Notes: generated by a model from the letters alone, not told the origin. A stretch of DNA of 64,000 nt from Clostridium sp. (GCF_022482905.1 NZ_JAKVOI010000001.1:744001-808000); one strand, 5' to 3'; counted from the stretch's first letter, positions 35,423-45,037 are shown. Program-made: numbers and translations.

Positions 35423-37243
35423 GTGAATAGAAATGTAAGAGCATCATTTGATCCAAAAAAAGGGGTAAAGGGTAAAGGCAGCATTCAGCCCGTAGAGAAG
35501 CCGAAAAATTTTACCAAAACTATGGCAAGATTGTGGGAGTATTTTGGAAGTCAGAAAAAAGTGCTTATTATAATATTTATTTCCATAGTGCTGGATTCCA
35601 TAGTGAGCTTTCTGGGACCTTATCTTATTGGGAAAGCTATTGACTCAATGTCTGATCTAAAAGGCGGGACAGATTTTAATCTGCTTTTTTTAATAGTTAT
35701 GCTGCTTTTAGCTTCATATATAATTGATGCTCTGCTTACGTTCTTTCAGGGATGGATTATGGCGGTGACAGCTCAGAAAATAGTCATAAGCCTCAGGAAA
35801 AGTCTATTTGGGAAACTTCAAAAACTGCCGATTTCTTTTTTTGACAATAATACTCATGGAGAAATTATGAGCAGGCTTACAAATGATATAGAAAACGTAG
35901 ATACTACAATATCACAGTCAACTGTTCAGCTTATGTCGGGGATAGTTACGGTTATTGGATCTTTTGTAATGATGCTCATGCTCAGCCCTATTTTAACTCT
36001 TGTAAGTCTTATAACAGTACCAATGGTATTCTTGTTGACCAGGATAATAGCAAAAAAGACCAGTGTACTGTTTAAAAATCAGCAGGTGGAACTTGGAATG
36101 CTTAACGGGCATATAGAAGAGAGCATATCCGGGCTTCAAGTTGTTAAAGCTTTCAACCATGAAAAGATGTCAATAATGCAGTTCAACAAGATAAATAGAA
36201 AGTTATGTAAAATAAGTATAAAGGCCCAGATATGGTCTGGATTTCTTATGCCCATCATGAATGTAATAAATAATGTAGGATTTGCAGCTGTGGCAGGAGT
36301 AGGTGGAACTTTAGCAGTAAAAGGAAGTATAACAGTTGGAATTATAGCCAGCTTTTTAAGCTATTCAAGGCAGTTTTCCAGACCTTTGAATGATATTGCA
36401 AGTGTATTCAACACTCTTCAATCTGCTGTTGCAGGTGCCGAAAGGGGTTTTGAAATACTGGATGAAAGTGAAGAAGCAAAAGACAAAAACGATGCAAAAA
36501 TTATGAAAGATTCCGAAGGCCATGTTGCCTTTGAAAATGTAAGTTTTAGCTACAGAAAAGATGTTGAAATATTAAAGAATATTAATTTTGAGGTAAAGCC
36601 GGGACAGATTGCTGCCATTGTTGGACATACTGGAGCAGGAAAGACAACTATTATGAATCTTCTTACTAGATTCTATGACGTTGTAAAAGGTAAAATATCT
36701 ATTGATGGTGTAGATATAAGAGACTATACAAGGGACAGCCTCAGAAGGTGCTTCGGTATTGTACTTCAGGATACGTATCTCTTTTCAGAAAGTATACTTG
36801 AAAATATAAAATACGGGAGACTAGATGCCAACTCTTCGGAAGTCAGAGCTGCTGCAAAAGTTGCAGGAGCAGATGAATTCATTGAACTGCTCCCTGAAAA
36901 ATACAATACCATGCTTCAACCAGGCGGAGTTAACTTGAGTCAGGGGCAGAGGCAGCTAATAACAATTGCAAGGGCTGTGCTTTCAAATCCATCAATATTA
37001 ATTCTTGATGAAGCTACCAGTAATGTGGATACCAGGACGGAATTAAAGATACGGCAGGCAATGAACAGTCTCATGAAAGGGAGGACCAGCTTTATAATTG
37101 CACATAGACTAAGTACTATAAGAAATGCAGATATTATAATGGTAATAGATGCCGGTAAAATAGTTGAACTTGGAAATCACAATGAGCTTATGAAGAAAAA
37201 AGGTATATACTACAACATGTATTTTAATCAATTATTTGAATAA
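35423..37243 (+). CDS. ABC exporter subunit with canonical ATP site
   Basis: Partner half-exporter of 606 residues with a basic N-terminal tail, six helices and an ATPase with Walker A GHTGAGKTT, Walker B LILDEATSNVD and switch IAHRLST, all intact. Its signature is LSQGQRQL, with Gln for the second position of LSGGQ, as in the consensus subunit of heterodimeric exporters (the altered signature faces the partner's degenerate site). GTG 35423 sits seven bases after AAGGAGG; ATG 35417 is an alternative. Substrate probably lipophilic or peptide drugs. Confidence 0.87.
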   Translation: MNRNVRASFDPKKGVKGKGSIQPVEKPKNFTKTMARLWEYFGSQKKVLIIIFISIVLDSIVSFLGPYLIGKAIDSMSDLKGGTDFNLLFLIVMLLLASYIIDALLTFFQGWIMAVTAQKIVISLRKSLFGKLQKLPISFFDNNTHGEIMSRLTNDIENVDTTISQSTVQLMSGIVTVIGSFVMMLMLSPILTLVSLITVPMVFLLTRIIAKKTSVLFKNQQVELGMLNGHIEESISGLQVVKAFNHEKMSIMQFNKINRKLCKISIKAQIWSGFLMPIMNVINNVGFAAVAGVGGTLAVKGSITVGIIASFLSYSRQFSRPLNDIASVFNTLQSAVAGAERGFEILDESEEAKDKNDAKIMKDSEGHVAFENVSFSYRKDVEILKNINFEVKPGQIAAIVGHTGAGKTTIMNLLTRFYDVVKGKISIDGVDIRDYTRDSLRRCFGIVLQDTYLFSESILENIKYGRLDANSSEVRAAAKVAGADEFIELLPEKYNTMLQPGGVNLSQGQRQLITIARAVLSNPSILILDEATSNVDTRTELKIRQAMNSLMKGRTSFIIAHRLSTIRNADIIMVIDAGKIVELGNHNELMKKKGIYYNMYFNQLFE

Positions 37244-37314
37244 TGGAGAGAATAGTATAATAAAAGTGGCAGAATATTTGTGCCTGAGAATCGAAAAAGG
37301 GAGATGGACTAAAA

Positions 37315-38133
37315 ATGATAAAAATAGATAGTGAAAGATGTATAGGATGTGGACAGTGTGTTAAGGACTGTTTTCCCATGTGTATAGAGATGAATGGAGA
37401 TAAGGCAGAACTCAATAACAACTATTGTATAAAGTGCGGACATTGTATTGCAGTCTGTCCCAAAGGGGCTGTATCCATGGATGAATATGACATGGGAGAT
37501 GTAAAAGAATACGATGTAAAAAATTTCTCAATAGATGCAGATAACATGCTGAATTTCATAAAATTCAGAAGGAGCATAAGGCAGTTCAAAGACAGAAAAG
37601 TAGAACAGGAGAAGATTGACAAGATAATAGAAGCCGGGAGATTTACTGAAACAGGCAGTAATGCACAGGATGTATCCTATATAGTTGTAAGAGATAATTT
37701 AAAACAATTGAAAGATCTTACATTTAAAAATATGGAAAGGATGGCTCATAGTGTCCTTGAAAGTAAAACCCCTGAGGCCAGGTTATATAGGAGGTATGCA
37801 GAAATATGGATAAAAATGTGTGAAGCCTACAGACAAAATCCTAAAAATGACAGGATATTTTTTAATGCACCGGTAGTGATTGCTGTTACAGCTTCATCAC
37901 AGGTAAATGCGGCACTGGCATCCTCAAATATGGAACTTGTTGCTAATGCATTGGGACTTGGAGTCCTTTTTAGCGGCTTTTTTGTAAAAGCAGCAAGTGA
38001 GAGCAAAGATATTGTTGATTTTCTTAAGATTAAAAGAAGAAAAGAACTTGTAACCTGCATGATAATAGGATATCCTGATGTAAGATATTTTAGAACGGTT
38101 CCACGAAAACAGGCGGATGTGACCTGGAAATAG
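37315..38133 (+). CDS. Nitroreductase with N-terminal 2[4Fe-4S] ferredoxin domain
   Basis: Residues 1-55 are a ferredoxin with eight cysteines in two clusters (9, 12, 15, 19 and 38, 41, 44, 48). Residues 80-270 form an FMN-binding nitroreductase domain (RRSIRQFKDRKVE start). Such fusions in clostridia use ferredoxin electrons for reduction of nitro or other compounds; the substrate is unknown. It is followed by uppP after 10 bases, so they are probably co-transcribed. Confidence 0.88.
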   Translation: MIKIDSERCIGCGQCVKDCFPMCIEMNGDKAELNNNYCIKCGHCIAVCPKGAVSMDEYDMGDVKEYDVKNFSIDADNMLNFIKFRRSIRQFKDRKVEQEKIDKIIEAGRFTETGSNAQDVSYIVVRDNLKQLKDLTFKNMERMAHSVLESKTPEARLYRRYAEIWIKMCEAYRQNPKNDRIFFNAPVVIAVTASSQVNAALASSNMELVANALGLGVLFSGFFVKAASESKDIVDFLKIKRRKELVTCMIIGYPDVRYFRTVPRKQADVTWK

Positions 38134-38143
38134 GGAGGATTAT

Positions 38144-38992
38144 ATGGACAGTATATTTTTGATAATAAAATCTATAATATTGGGAATAGTAGAGGGAATA
38201 ACGGAGTTCCTGCCGGTGTCTTCAACAGGACATATGGTGGTTTTTGAAAATTTAATGAGATTTAGAGGAGACAACCCTACTTATGTTGGGATGTACACAT
38301 ATGTTATACAGCTTGGAGCCATACTGGCAGTGGTGATACTGTATTGGAAGAAAATAAAAGAAACTCTTGTAAATTTTCTTCCTCATAAAGTTGGTTATGA
38401 AAAATCTGGATTTAAATTTTGGTTCATGATATTTATTGCCTGCATTCCCGGAACTATCTGTCAGCTGTTATTGGGTGATTTGGCAGACAAATATCTGTTT
38501 ACACCGGCATCTGTGGCAATGACTTTGTTTCTAGGCGGTATATGGATGATATATGCTGAGAATAAATTCAGGAATAAAAGTGCCGGAGACAGCGGATTGG
38601 ATGTTACAGCAAAGCAGGCCCTGATAATCGGCACCTTTCAATGCCTGGCCATAATTCCAGGAATGTCCCGTTCGGCTTCAACAATTATAGGTGGATGGCT
38701 ATCAGGACTTTCTACGATTGCTGCTGCGGAATTCTCCTTTTTCCTGGCAATTCCGGTTATGGTGGGGATGAGCGCCCTGGAGATATTGAAGATTGGCGGT
38801 ATGGCAAACCTTACATCTGTGGAAATAATATCTCTTGCTGTAGGATTTCTGGTATCATTTTTAGTGGCTTTGATAGTAGTCAACGGATTTATCCTGTATT
38901 TGAAAAAGAAACCTATGAGAATATTTGCGGTATATAGAATGATATTTGCGGTGGTGGTATTAGCTGCAGGATTTACAGGGATATTTCATTAG
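38144..38992 (+). CDS. uppP: Undecaprenyl-diphosphatase UppP
   Basis: A 282-residue membrane phosphatase (BacA/UppP family) that recycles the cell-wall lipid carrier and can raise bacitracin resistance. The active-site motifs are clear: EGITEFLPVSSTGH (residues 18-31) and PGMSRSASTIIGG in the second repeat (about 172-184), each followed by membrane helices. Full length for the family. It ends shortly before a bidirectional terminator. Bacitracin-type detoxification modules elsewhere in this window make its company meaningful. Confidence 0.95.
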   Translation: MDSIFLIIKSIILGIVEGITEFLPVSSTGHMVVFENLMRFRGDNPTYVGMYTYVIQLGAILAVVILYWKKIKETLVNFLPHKVGYEKSGFKFWFMIFIACIPGTICQLLLGDLADKYLFTPASVAMTLFLGGIWMIYAENKFRNKSAGDSGLDVTAKQALIIGTFQCLAIIPGMSRSASTIIGGWLSGLSTIAAAEFSFFLAIPVMVGMSALEILKIGGMANLTSVEIISLAVGFLVSFLVALIVVNGFILYLKKKPMRIFAVYRMIFAVVVLAAGFTGIFH

Positions 38993-39027
38993 CAGGGTAA
39001 GCTTGTTTTAAAAAGTTATTCAAAATT

Positions 39028-39082
39028 AAAGAAGTATTATATTGACTGTTTTTTTGACAGGTTCAATGTAATACTTCTTTTG
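39028..39082. terminator. Bidirectional terminator between uppP and the PEP-synthase-like gene
   Basis: Long stem: AAAGAAGTATTATATTGA (39028-39045) with the complementary arm 39062-39080 (one G-T pair), 16-base loop, T-run on the plus side and A-run mirrored for the minus side. It lies between two convergent genes. Confidence 0.8.
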
Positions 39083-39180
39083 AGCAGAATAAAGCTGATT
39101 GCCTTAAAATTTATTTTCTTCTATACTTCTGTAATTGCATGGCAGGTAAGTCCGGAAAATCCGAGTATATTTACATGCAG

Positions 39181-41547
39181 TTATTTACCTAAAATCTGAA
39201 TTTCTCCACGACTTCCGTCAACTAAAACTTTATCACCGGTTTTAAGTTTTGAAGTGGCATTACCACATCCAACAACTGCTGGAATACCGAGTTCTCTGGC
39301 TACAATTGCCGCATGTGATAATGGTGCACCTATATCCGTAACAATAGCTCCGGCTTTCGGAAATATGGGAGTCCAGCCTATGTTGGTGGTTGATGCTACC
39401 AATATTTCACCGGGCTGAAGAAGATCTCCATCTTCCGGGTTCTTGAGAATTCGAGCCAATCCTTCAACTCTGCCGGCGGCTCCAGGGAAACCCTTCAATG
39501 TTTCGGAATTTGAATTCACTGTATCAGCAGGTGAGGTAAAATCGTAAAAATCCACCCTTCTATCTGGATCTTTGGTCCATTTATAAGGATCTATGCGCCC
39601 TCTGATAATAGAAGGAAGAGGAGGCAGAGCTCTGTAACTGTCGTAATTTTTTCGCCTTGCAGGTATGTGTTCCAAAGCCGATCTGTCTCCTGTCAATAAA
39701 TTCAGGATTTCATTAATGTACAGAAAAAACACATTGCCGCCAATGCCTGTTAATTGGCTGGCTTTGAGTGCAAAAGTCCTGTTTACTCTGAATACTCTGG
39801 TCCATTCTGAGCGCAGTGCCTCTCTGATAGAACTTCCCTCACGGGCGTCTTCAATCTGTTTTTTTATCTGATCGTATTTAGAGGGGAAACGTTCCTTTAG
39901 ATTTTTCATTTCACGAATATATTGGCTTTCCCGGTTTTTTAAAAGACTTTCTGCATCTATCCCAGCTTTTTTATTTTCGTCTATCTGTTTTTTCAACCAC
40001 ATTTTATCCTCTGATGGATCCGGTATGGATAATTCAAATTCATGAGGACTTCTGTGGCCATATCTTAACAGGAATTCTTCTTTGGTCATTTTTCCTTTGG
40101 CTATTTTTGAGATTCCAACAACAGGACCAAGGCTTTCAAGGCTGGAATTGCCGCCTAAACTGGAAAGCAAAATACCTGCAGCTTCTTTTCCCAAAAGCTC
40201 TGGAAGTTTTTCATTGAGTTTAAACAGGGCCATTATTTTTTTCCTGGGTGCATAGCGGCCTGCCAATAATATTTTACAGTTATAGGGCCAGAGTTCTTCT
40301 TCCCATAATTCAAGTAATTCATTCCCGTCATTTACCTGTTCTATACGTTTTTTAATATTTCTGCACCATGCAGGTGTATCTTTTATATAGAGAGGTATTG
40401 ATCTTGAAATTTTTCTTGAGCATTTTAACATATGTCCTGTTCTTGGAAGCATAGCCTTTAATAATTGCAAACCTGAAAAGGGATATATGGGAATATCCAT
40501 GTTCTTTGTGGTTTTTCCAAATATATAGTTCATTTTTTTGAGCACCGGTTTATAATCCCGGCCAAATGCCTTATACATGGACAACGCCACATTGACATTG
40601 GAATACATTCTTCCGCATATATTACCTGAAAACAGATAATAATTGGGAATGATTGATTGTTCCTCATCAAGGGCTCTTATTACAGACCAGCTTAAGGGAG
40701 TGAAAACATCAGACATGGCTTCGCCTACATTGGTATTTGTCCATAGATAGTCCCCGTCCAGAGAAGCATTCATCTCATAGGTGTCCAGATTATATGCTTT
40801 TAGGGTGGTAATTGGCCTTGCCTGCAGTATATATAGTTTGTCTTTGGAAACTGCCCATTCAATATCCTGCTGGCATCCAAGGTCTTTTACCAATCTGGAG
40901 GCATATCTGAATAATTTTGAAGAATATTTTTTAAAATCCTTCCGGCCTTCGTACTTTCCACCCGGTCTAAATAATTTAAAGGGATATGCATTGGATTCTC
41001 CGGATACAAGCTGCTCTCCCAATCCATATACATAATTGCCGGACATGTTTTGGTGGCTCCCGGTAATTGGATCTGCAGTAAACAATACGCCGGATATCTC
41101 AGATGGAACCATCAACATTATAACTACTGCAATCTGATGGGACTGGTCCATATCCTGTACAGTGGTATAAGCTTTCACTCTCTCCGACTCTTTTGATTCA
41201 AATACTGTATAAATAGCTTTTTTTATCTCATCATCTGTATTCACATTGAGAACTGTTTCAAATTCTCCTGCAAAGGAAGCTGCTGCAGAGTCTTCGCTTA
41301 ATGCAGAGGACCTGACTGCAAACAGGCAGCCTGCATTTTTATTCCTGATTTTTTTCAGCAGACTCTGTATTTCACTCCAGGCCTCATCCCTGAGTTTATT
41401 CTCATGGAAGGCAGAGGGTAAAACCACAAATCCCTCCGGTACCGGATATCCATCCTGATACATTCTTGAAAGCATTGCACCTTTACCGCCTGCAAGAGAC
41501 CTTTCATCGGAAGTCAGGTTCTTGAAACTTTTTATCATATTACTCAT
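39181..41547 (-). CDS. PEP-synthase/rifampin-phosphotransferase-like enzyme
   Basis: A 788-residue phosphotransfer enzyme: N-terminal ATP-grasp domain (about 1-300; the nucleotide-binding region has GGKGAMLSRM at 21-30 and VRSSALSEDS near 95), a long middle part, then the swivelling phosphohistidine domain (about 690-788) with the motif GAPLSHAAIVARELGIPA, catalytic His 745. It lacks the C-terminal pyruvate-binding barrel of true PEP synthase, and its order and size fit the Rph group, which inactivates rifamycins by phosphorylation; no rifampin-pocket residue was checked. It is directly preceded by a TetR gene in the same operon. Confidence 0.75.
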   Translation of the reverse strand: MSNMIKSFKNLTSDERSLAGGKGAMLSRMYQDGYPVPEGFVVLPSAFHENKLRDEAWSEIQSLLKKIRNKNAGCLFAVRSSALSEDSAAASFAGEFETVLNVNTDDEIKKAIYTVFESKESERVKAYTTVQDMDQSHQIAVVIMLMVPSEISGVLFTADPITGSHQNMSGNYVYGLGEQLVSGESNAYPFKLFRPGGKYEGRKDFKKYSSKLFRYASRLVKDLGCQQDIEWAVSKDKLYILQARPITTLKAYNLDTYEMNASLDGDYLWTNTNVGEAMSDVFTPLSWSVIRALDEEQSIIPNYYLFSGNICGRMYSNVNVALSMYKAFGRDYKPVLKKMNYIFGKTTKNMDIPIYPFSGLQLLKAMLPRTGHMLKCSRKISRSIPLYIKDTPAWCRNIKKRIEQVNDGNELLELWEEELWPYNCKILLAGRYAPRKKIMALFKLNEKLPELLGKEAAGILLSSLGGNSSLESLGPVVGISKIAKGKMTKEEFLLRYGHRSPHEFELSIPDPSEDKMWLKKQIDENKKAGIDAESLLKNRESQYIREMKNLKERFPSKYDQIKKQIEDAREGSSIREALRSEWTRVFRVNRTFALKASQLTGIGGNVFFLYINEILNLLTGDRSALEHIPARRKNYDSYRALPPLPSIIRGRIDPYKWTKDPDRRVDFYDFTSPADTVNSNSETLKGFPGAAGRVEGLARILKNPEDGDLLQPGEILVASTTNIGWTPIFPKAGAIVTDIGAPLSHAAIVARELGIPAVVGCGNATSKLKTGDKVLVDGSRGEIQILGK

Positions 41548-41573
41548 AATTATATAAGTTCCTTTCTTAATTA

Positions 41574-42197
41574 TTATTTATAAAAAGTGTTTCTGAACAA
41601 ATCCAGATAACTGTCAATTTCCGCCAAAAAATCATTATAATTCAATTCATTCAAGGAGGAAACTTTTAATTTTCCCCGTTCTCTTGAAGAAATACCTTCC
41701 AGAGTCCACATAATTACATGAACAGCCCGGTCCTTATCCACATTAGCTTTAAATCTGGAAACATCCACATCCTGCAGCACTTTACTGCTTCCACTGGCAA
41801 TATAATTCCTGTTTCTTGTATCCAGCTCATCTTTTACTTCCTCTGATTCCTCGAAGTATGCGGACTTTACAAAGTCAAGCATATCCGGATATCTGCCTAT
41901 CAGGGTAAATTCCATGACAATCACCTGTCTCAGCCTTTTTAGGATGTCTCTTTCACTCAAATCTATTTTTCCATAAAACTCATTCATCAAAGTTTTTACT
42001 GAATAATCGTATAGATATAAAAATAGATCTTTTTTACTGTGGAAGTAGTGAAAAAGCATTCCCTTGCCTATACTGGCTTCTTTTACTATATTGTTGGTGG
42101 ATGCGTTCTTGTAACCCCTTAAGTTGAATTCCTTCATTGCTGCATTGAGTATTCTATTTTGCTTATGGGGTTCCAGTGCATGAAACTTTTCAAACAT
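41574..42197 (-). CDS. TetR-family regulator of the phosphotransferase-like gene
   Basis: A 207-residue TetR protein. The N-terminal helix-turn-helix lies at about residues 14-60 (SIGKGMLFHYFHSKKDLFLYL in pieces). The C-terminal part is helical. AGGAGGT stands right before the ATG at 42197. It is followed after 26 bases by the phosphotransferase-like gene. Two operator-like palindromes overlap its own promoter, so it probably represses this two-gene operon. Confidence 0.88.
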   Translation of the reverse strand: MFEKFHALEPHKQNRILNAAMKEFNLRGYKNASTNNIVKEASIGKGMLFHYFHSKKDLFLYLYDYSVKTLMNEFYGKIDLSERDILKRLRQVIVMEFTLIGRYPDMLDFVKSAYFEESEEVKDELDTRNRNYIASGSSKVLQDVDVSRFKANVDKDRAVHVIMWTLEGISSRERGKLKVSSLNELNYNDFLAEIDSYLDLFRNTFYK

Positions 42198-42220
42198 ATG
42201 GCGACCTCCTGACTCAATTT

Positions 42221-42276
42221 ATCGACCTAACTGGTCTGTAATACATTATAACATCATCGACCAGAATAGTCTATAA
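42221..42276. promoter_or_regulatory. Two operator copies around the -10 box of the TetR operon
   Basis: Two related dyads, ATCGACC-N5-GGTCTGTAA (42221-42241) and ATCGACC-N4-TAGTCTATAA (42256-42276), flank a TATAAT -10 box (minus strand, about 42245-42250). The spacing of 35 bases places both on related faces of the helix, consistent with cooperative repression by the TetR dimer. Confidence 0.65.
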
Positions 42277-42388
42277 CTTTTTATAAAAAGGCAGGCTTAA
42301 TAATTTTTATATCTATTTGTTGCAATTGCTGCTATTTAAGGTATTATTTTTAATTATAGTCACATAATATTTCTGAGGTGAATTTATA

Positions 42389-43396
42389 TTGTTTTGTCCT
42401 AAAAGAGTTATATTTCAAAATGCAGCCCTGGAGTATGAAACAGGGAAAAAGATAATGGAATATTTTAAAAATAAAAATGTGGAATTGGTATTTTCTAAAA
42501 GTGGAAGAATAACGCAGATACCAGGGAATACAGCTCCTGAAATGTACTTTCAAGGTAAGAATACGTTGGTAGTGGGAATTAGAAAGCCCTATAAGTTTCA
42601 ATCCTGTAAGCCGTCTGCACATTATCAATTGCCATTGACAAGCGGCTGCATGGGAATGTGTGAATATTGTTATCTTAATACTCAAATGAGCAAAAGGCCG
42701 TATACAAAGGTTTATGTAAATATAGATGAAATATTGAGCAGGGCAGATAAATATATTGAAGAGAGACTGCCGGATATAACAGTATTTGAAGGTGCAGCAA
42801 CTTCTGATCCTGTTCCTGTTGAGTCTTATACAGGTAATTTGGAGAAATGTATATTGCATTTTGGAAAAAGTAAAAGTGGGTATTTTAAATTTGTGACTAA
42901 ATTTACTGATGTAGATAATCTTCTCAATTTAAATCACAATGGAAAAACTGCCATAAGATTCAGCATAAATACAGATAAAATAATAAGTAAATTTGAACAC
43001 GGAACTCCCGAACTTAAAGATAGAATGAATGCAGCCGCAAAAGTTTTAAATGCAGGATATAGTGTCGGCTTTATAATTGCACCGGTATTTTTGTACTCTA
43101 ATTGGAAAACTGAATATGGAAATGTTATAGATAAGATAGGAAATAATTTTTGCAATTCACCAATTTCTTTTGAAATAATATCCCATAGGTTTACCAGAAG
43201 GGCAAAAGAAAATATTTTAACAGTGTATCCTAAAACAATGCTGCCTATGGAAGAAGAAATCAGGAAATTTAAATATGGTCAGTTTGGATATGGCAAATAT
43301 GTATATATAGATGATGAATTGAATTATATGAGAGAGTTTTTCAGAGAAAATATCAGAAAATACTTTGATAAGTCAAGTATAAAATATATAATATGA
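42389..43396 (+). CDS. splB: Spore photoproduct lyase
   Basis: A 335-residue radical-SAM enzyme that directly repairs spore photoproduct (thymine dimers) during spore germination. The cluster motif CxxxCxxC lies at Cys 87, 91 and 94, next to Tyr 95. Cys 73 lies at the place of the H-donor Cys of the clostridial enzyme (Cys 74 in C. acetobutylicum as I recall); the Bacillus-type donor position reads Ala (AATSD). So it is of the clostridial type. TTG start behind TGAGGTG. It supports a spore-forming host. Confidence 0.93.
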   Translation: MFCPKRVIFQNAALEYETGKKIMEYFKNKNVELVFSKSGRITQIPGNTAPEMYFQGKNTLVVGIRKPYKFQSCKPSAHYQLPLTSGCMGMCEYCYLNTQMSKRPYTKVYVNIDEILSRADKYIEERLPDITVFEGAATSDPVPVESYTGNLEKCILHFGKSKSGYFKFVTKFTDVDNLLNLNHNGKTAIRFSINTDKIISKFEHGTPELKDRMNAAAKVLNAGYSVGFIIAPVFLYSNWKTEYGNVIDKIGNNFCNSPISFEIISHRFTRRAKENILTVYPKTMLPMEEEIRKFKYGQFGYGKYVYIDDELNYMREFFRENIRKYFDKSSIKYII

Positions 43397-43454
43397 GTGC
43401 CTAACGAAAAGAAAAGGGTATGCCCATATTTGTATTGGGGTAGAATTAATGATA

Positions 43455-44159
43455 TTATTTTATATACTTGTCCACCAATTCATAGCATCTTTCCTTTGTC
43501 GATTGAGCTAATGAATTGGTATATGATACGGATTCCAGTGTTCCACCCTGTATTTTTGAGGATTCTTCTTTTGCCTTAATCTCTCTTTTGTCCAGCCATT
43601 GAATTTCTTCATTTTGTAAATCTTCCATTTCACTAGCTGATAATTGTTCCTTTAATATGTCATAATAGATTTCATTCAAAGCAGCGCTCCACTGTTTATA
43701 TCTTTCATTTGCATGTTCTATCATATCTTCTGCTGTTTTCTCGGTATTGTTAAAATCTTTAAATCCTAATTCAATATTGTCCAATTTAGTTATATATTCT
43801 TGTTTCTTATTTTCTTTATTCAAGTTATCATTTGGCTGATCAGAGTTGGAATTGTTTTTCTCTTCAGTATTGAGATTCGTGTTGTCTTCAGTTTTTGAAG
43901 TATCGTCTGTTATTATAGTTGGTGACTCAGCATGGTTGTTTTTTGCAGTATTTTCTGACGGCGTAGAGTTTTCACTGTCAGAGGGACTTTTTTCTAAACT
44001 GGTAGTTTTGTTTTCTAAAGTACTTTTTGGCGATTCGGTATTTTCACTTTTTGTAATATTTTTTGCTGACTCAGTGTTTTCACTTTTGATAGTGCTATTT
44101 TGGCATCCAGTTAGTCCTAAAACTAGAATTAAAACTATAATTCCTATAATTTTTTTCAT
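43455..44159 (-). CDS. Lipoprotein with LprI-like domain
   Basis: A 234-residue secreted lipoprotein: signal peptide with lipobox LGLTGCQ (Cys 19), then a low-complexity Ser/Thr/Asn/Glu linker with repeats of the type SENTES (about residues 20-105), and a C-terminal domain of about 115 residues ending in DUF1311/LprI-like helices (SEMEDLQNEEIQWLDKRE in parts). LprI-type domains inhibit lysozyme in some bacteria; whether this one does is unknown. The repeat linker looks like a cell-wall spacer. No neighbour gives further clues. Confidence 0.75.
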   Translation of the reverse strand: MKKIIGIIVLILVLGLTGCQNSTIKSENTESAKNITKSENTESPKSTLENKTTSLEKSPSDSENSTPSENTAKNNHAESPTIITDDTSKTEDNTNLNTEEKNNSNSDQPNDNLNKENKKQEYITKLDNIELGFKDFNNTEKTAEDMIEHANERYKQWSAALNEIYYDILKEQLSASEMEDLQNEEIQWLDKREIKAKEESSKIQGGTLESVSYTNSLAQSTKERCYELVDKYIK

Positions 44160-44260
44160 TTTATAATCATTCCTTCTTCAGAAATAGATATATTAAATTT
44201 ATCCAAATTTTTACGCTGATGCCACAGCCTTTTTTGTGGATTACTATTATGACAAGACTA

Positions 44261-45037
44261 TTATAAATTACCCAGATCGATATTGCAGTTTTGAAAATAG
44301 GTTTCAAGTTTCTTTTTTGAAGACTTTAATACTTTGATAGTAGTTTCCAATTTTTTTTCTGAAAACCGAAAAGTCGGAATACATACACTTAGGGCAGCAA
44401 TTGTTTGTTTCTTGCTGCATAATGATATTCCTATACAATTCACAAGTGGTGTTGATTCTTCATGCTCGATTGAATATCCCCGAGCGCGGGTCTTTTCTAA
44501 TTCTTCAAATAATCTATCCCAGTCGGTGATGGTGTTTGGAGTAAAAGCCTTTAATCCTTCTGGATATAAATTATACACTTCCTCTTTTGATTTTTCTGCC
44601 AGTATAGCACGTCCTATGGCGGTACAATACAGTGGAAGTTGTTTGCCGACATAAGATACAAGACGAATTGGTTCTGCTGAATCTTCTTTTGCAATATAAA
44701 GTAGATTATTCCGGATTTGGATACCCAGTTGGCATGTTTCATTGATAACAGAAACAATATTTTTCATTTCTGTTTTTATTAATTGTAAAGCACCTGTATG
44801 GTTGTCATATGAAGAACCAACTGAAAAAGTTGCGATACCTATAAAATATTTTGAGGTTTCTTTTTGCATATAAATAAACTTTCTTGAAGTCATAGTATGA
44901 ACCAACGGCATGATACTGCTTTTAGGTGCATCTAAAGCTTTTGATATTTCTGTTAATGTCATCCCATTACTATTGTTTGATAAAAGTTCAAGTATATCCA
45001 GTACACGCTTTGTTGGTCTGTGTTCATTAGATGTCAT
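44261..45037 (-). CDS. IclR-family regulator of the sugar-acid operon
   Basis: A 258-residue IclR protein: N-terminal winged helix (about residues 8-65; GMTLTEISKALDAPKSS) and C-terminal effector domain (about 75-245; GISLCSKKQTIAALSVCIPTF in parts). It is divergent to the alcohol dehydrogenase-dehydratase-aldolase-MFS operon, and a strong palindrome lies in the gap. IclR proteins commonly sense pathway sugar acids or keto-deoxy acids. Confidence 0.9.
   Translation of the reverse strand: MTSNEHRPTKRVLDILELLSNNSNGMTLTEISKALDAPKSSIMPLVHTMTSRKFIYMQKETSKYFIGIATFSVGSSYDNHTGALQLIKTEMKNIVSVINETCQLGIQIRNNLLYIAKEDSAEPIRLVSYVGKQLPLYCTAIGRAILAEKSKEEVYNLYPEGLKAFTPNTITDWDRLFEELEKTRARGYSIEHEESTPLVNCIGISLCSKKQTIAALSVCIPTFRFSEKKLETTIKVLKSSKKKLETYFQNCNIDLGNL

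Noticed and set aside
39181-41547. True PEP synthase
   Set aside because: The C-terminal pyruvate-binding barrel is missing and the histidine domain stands at the very end.
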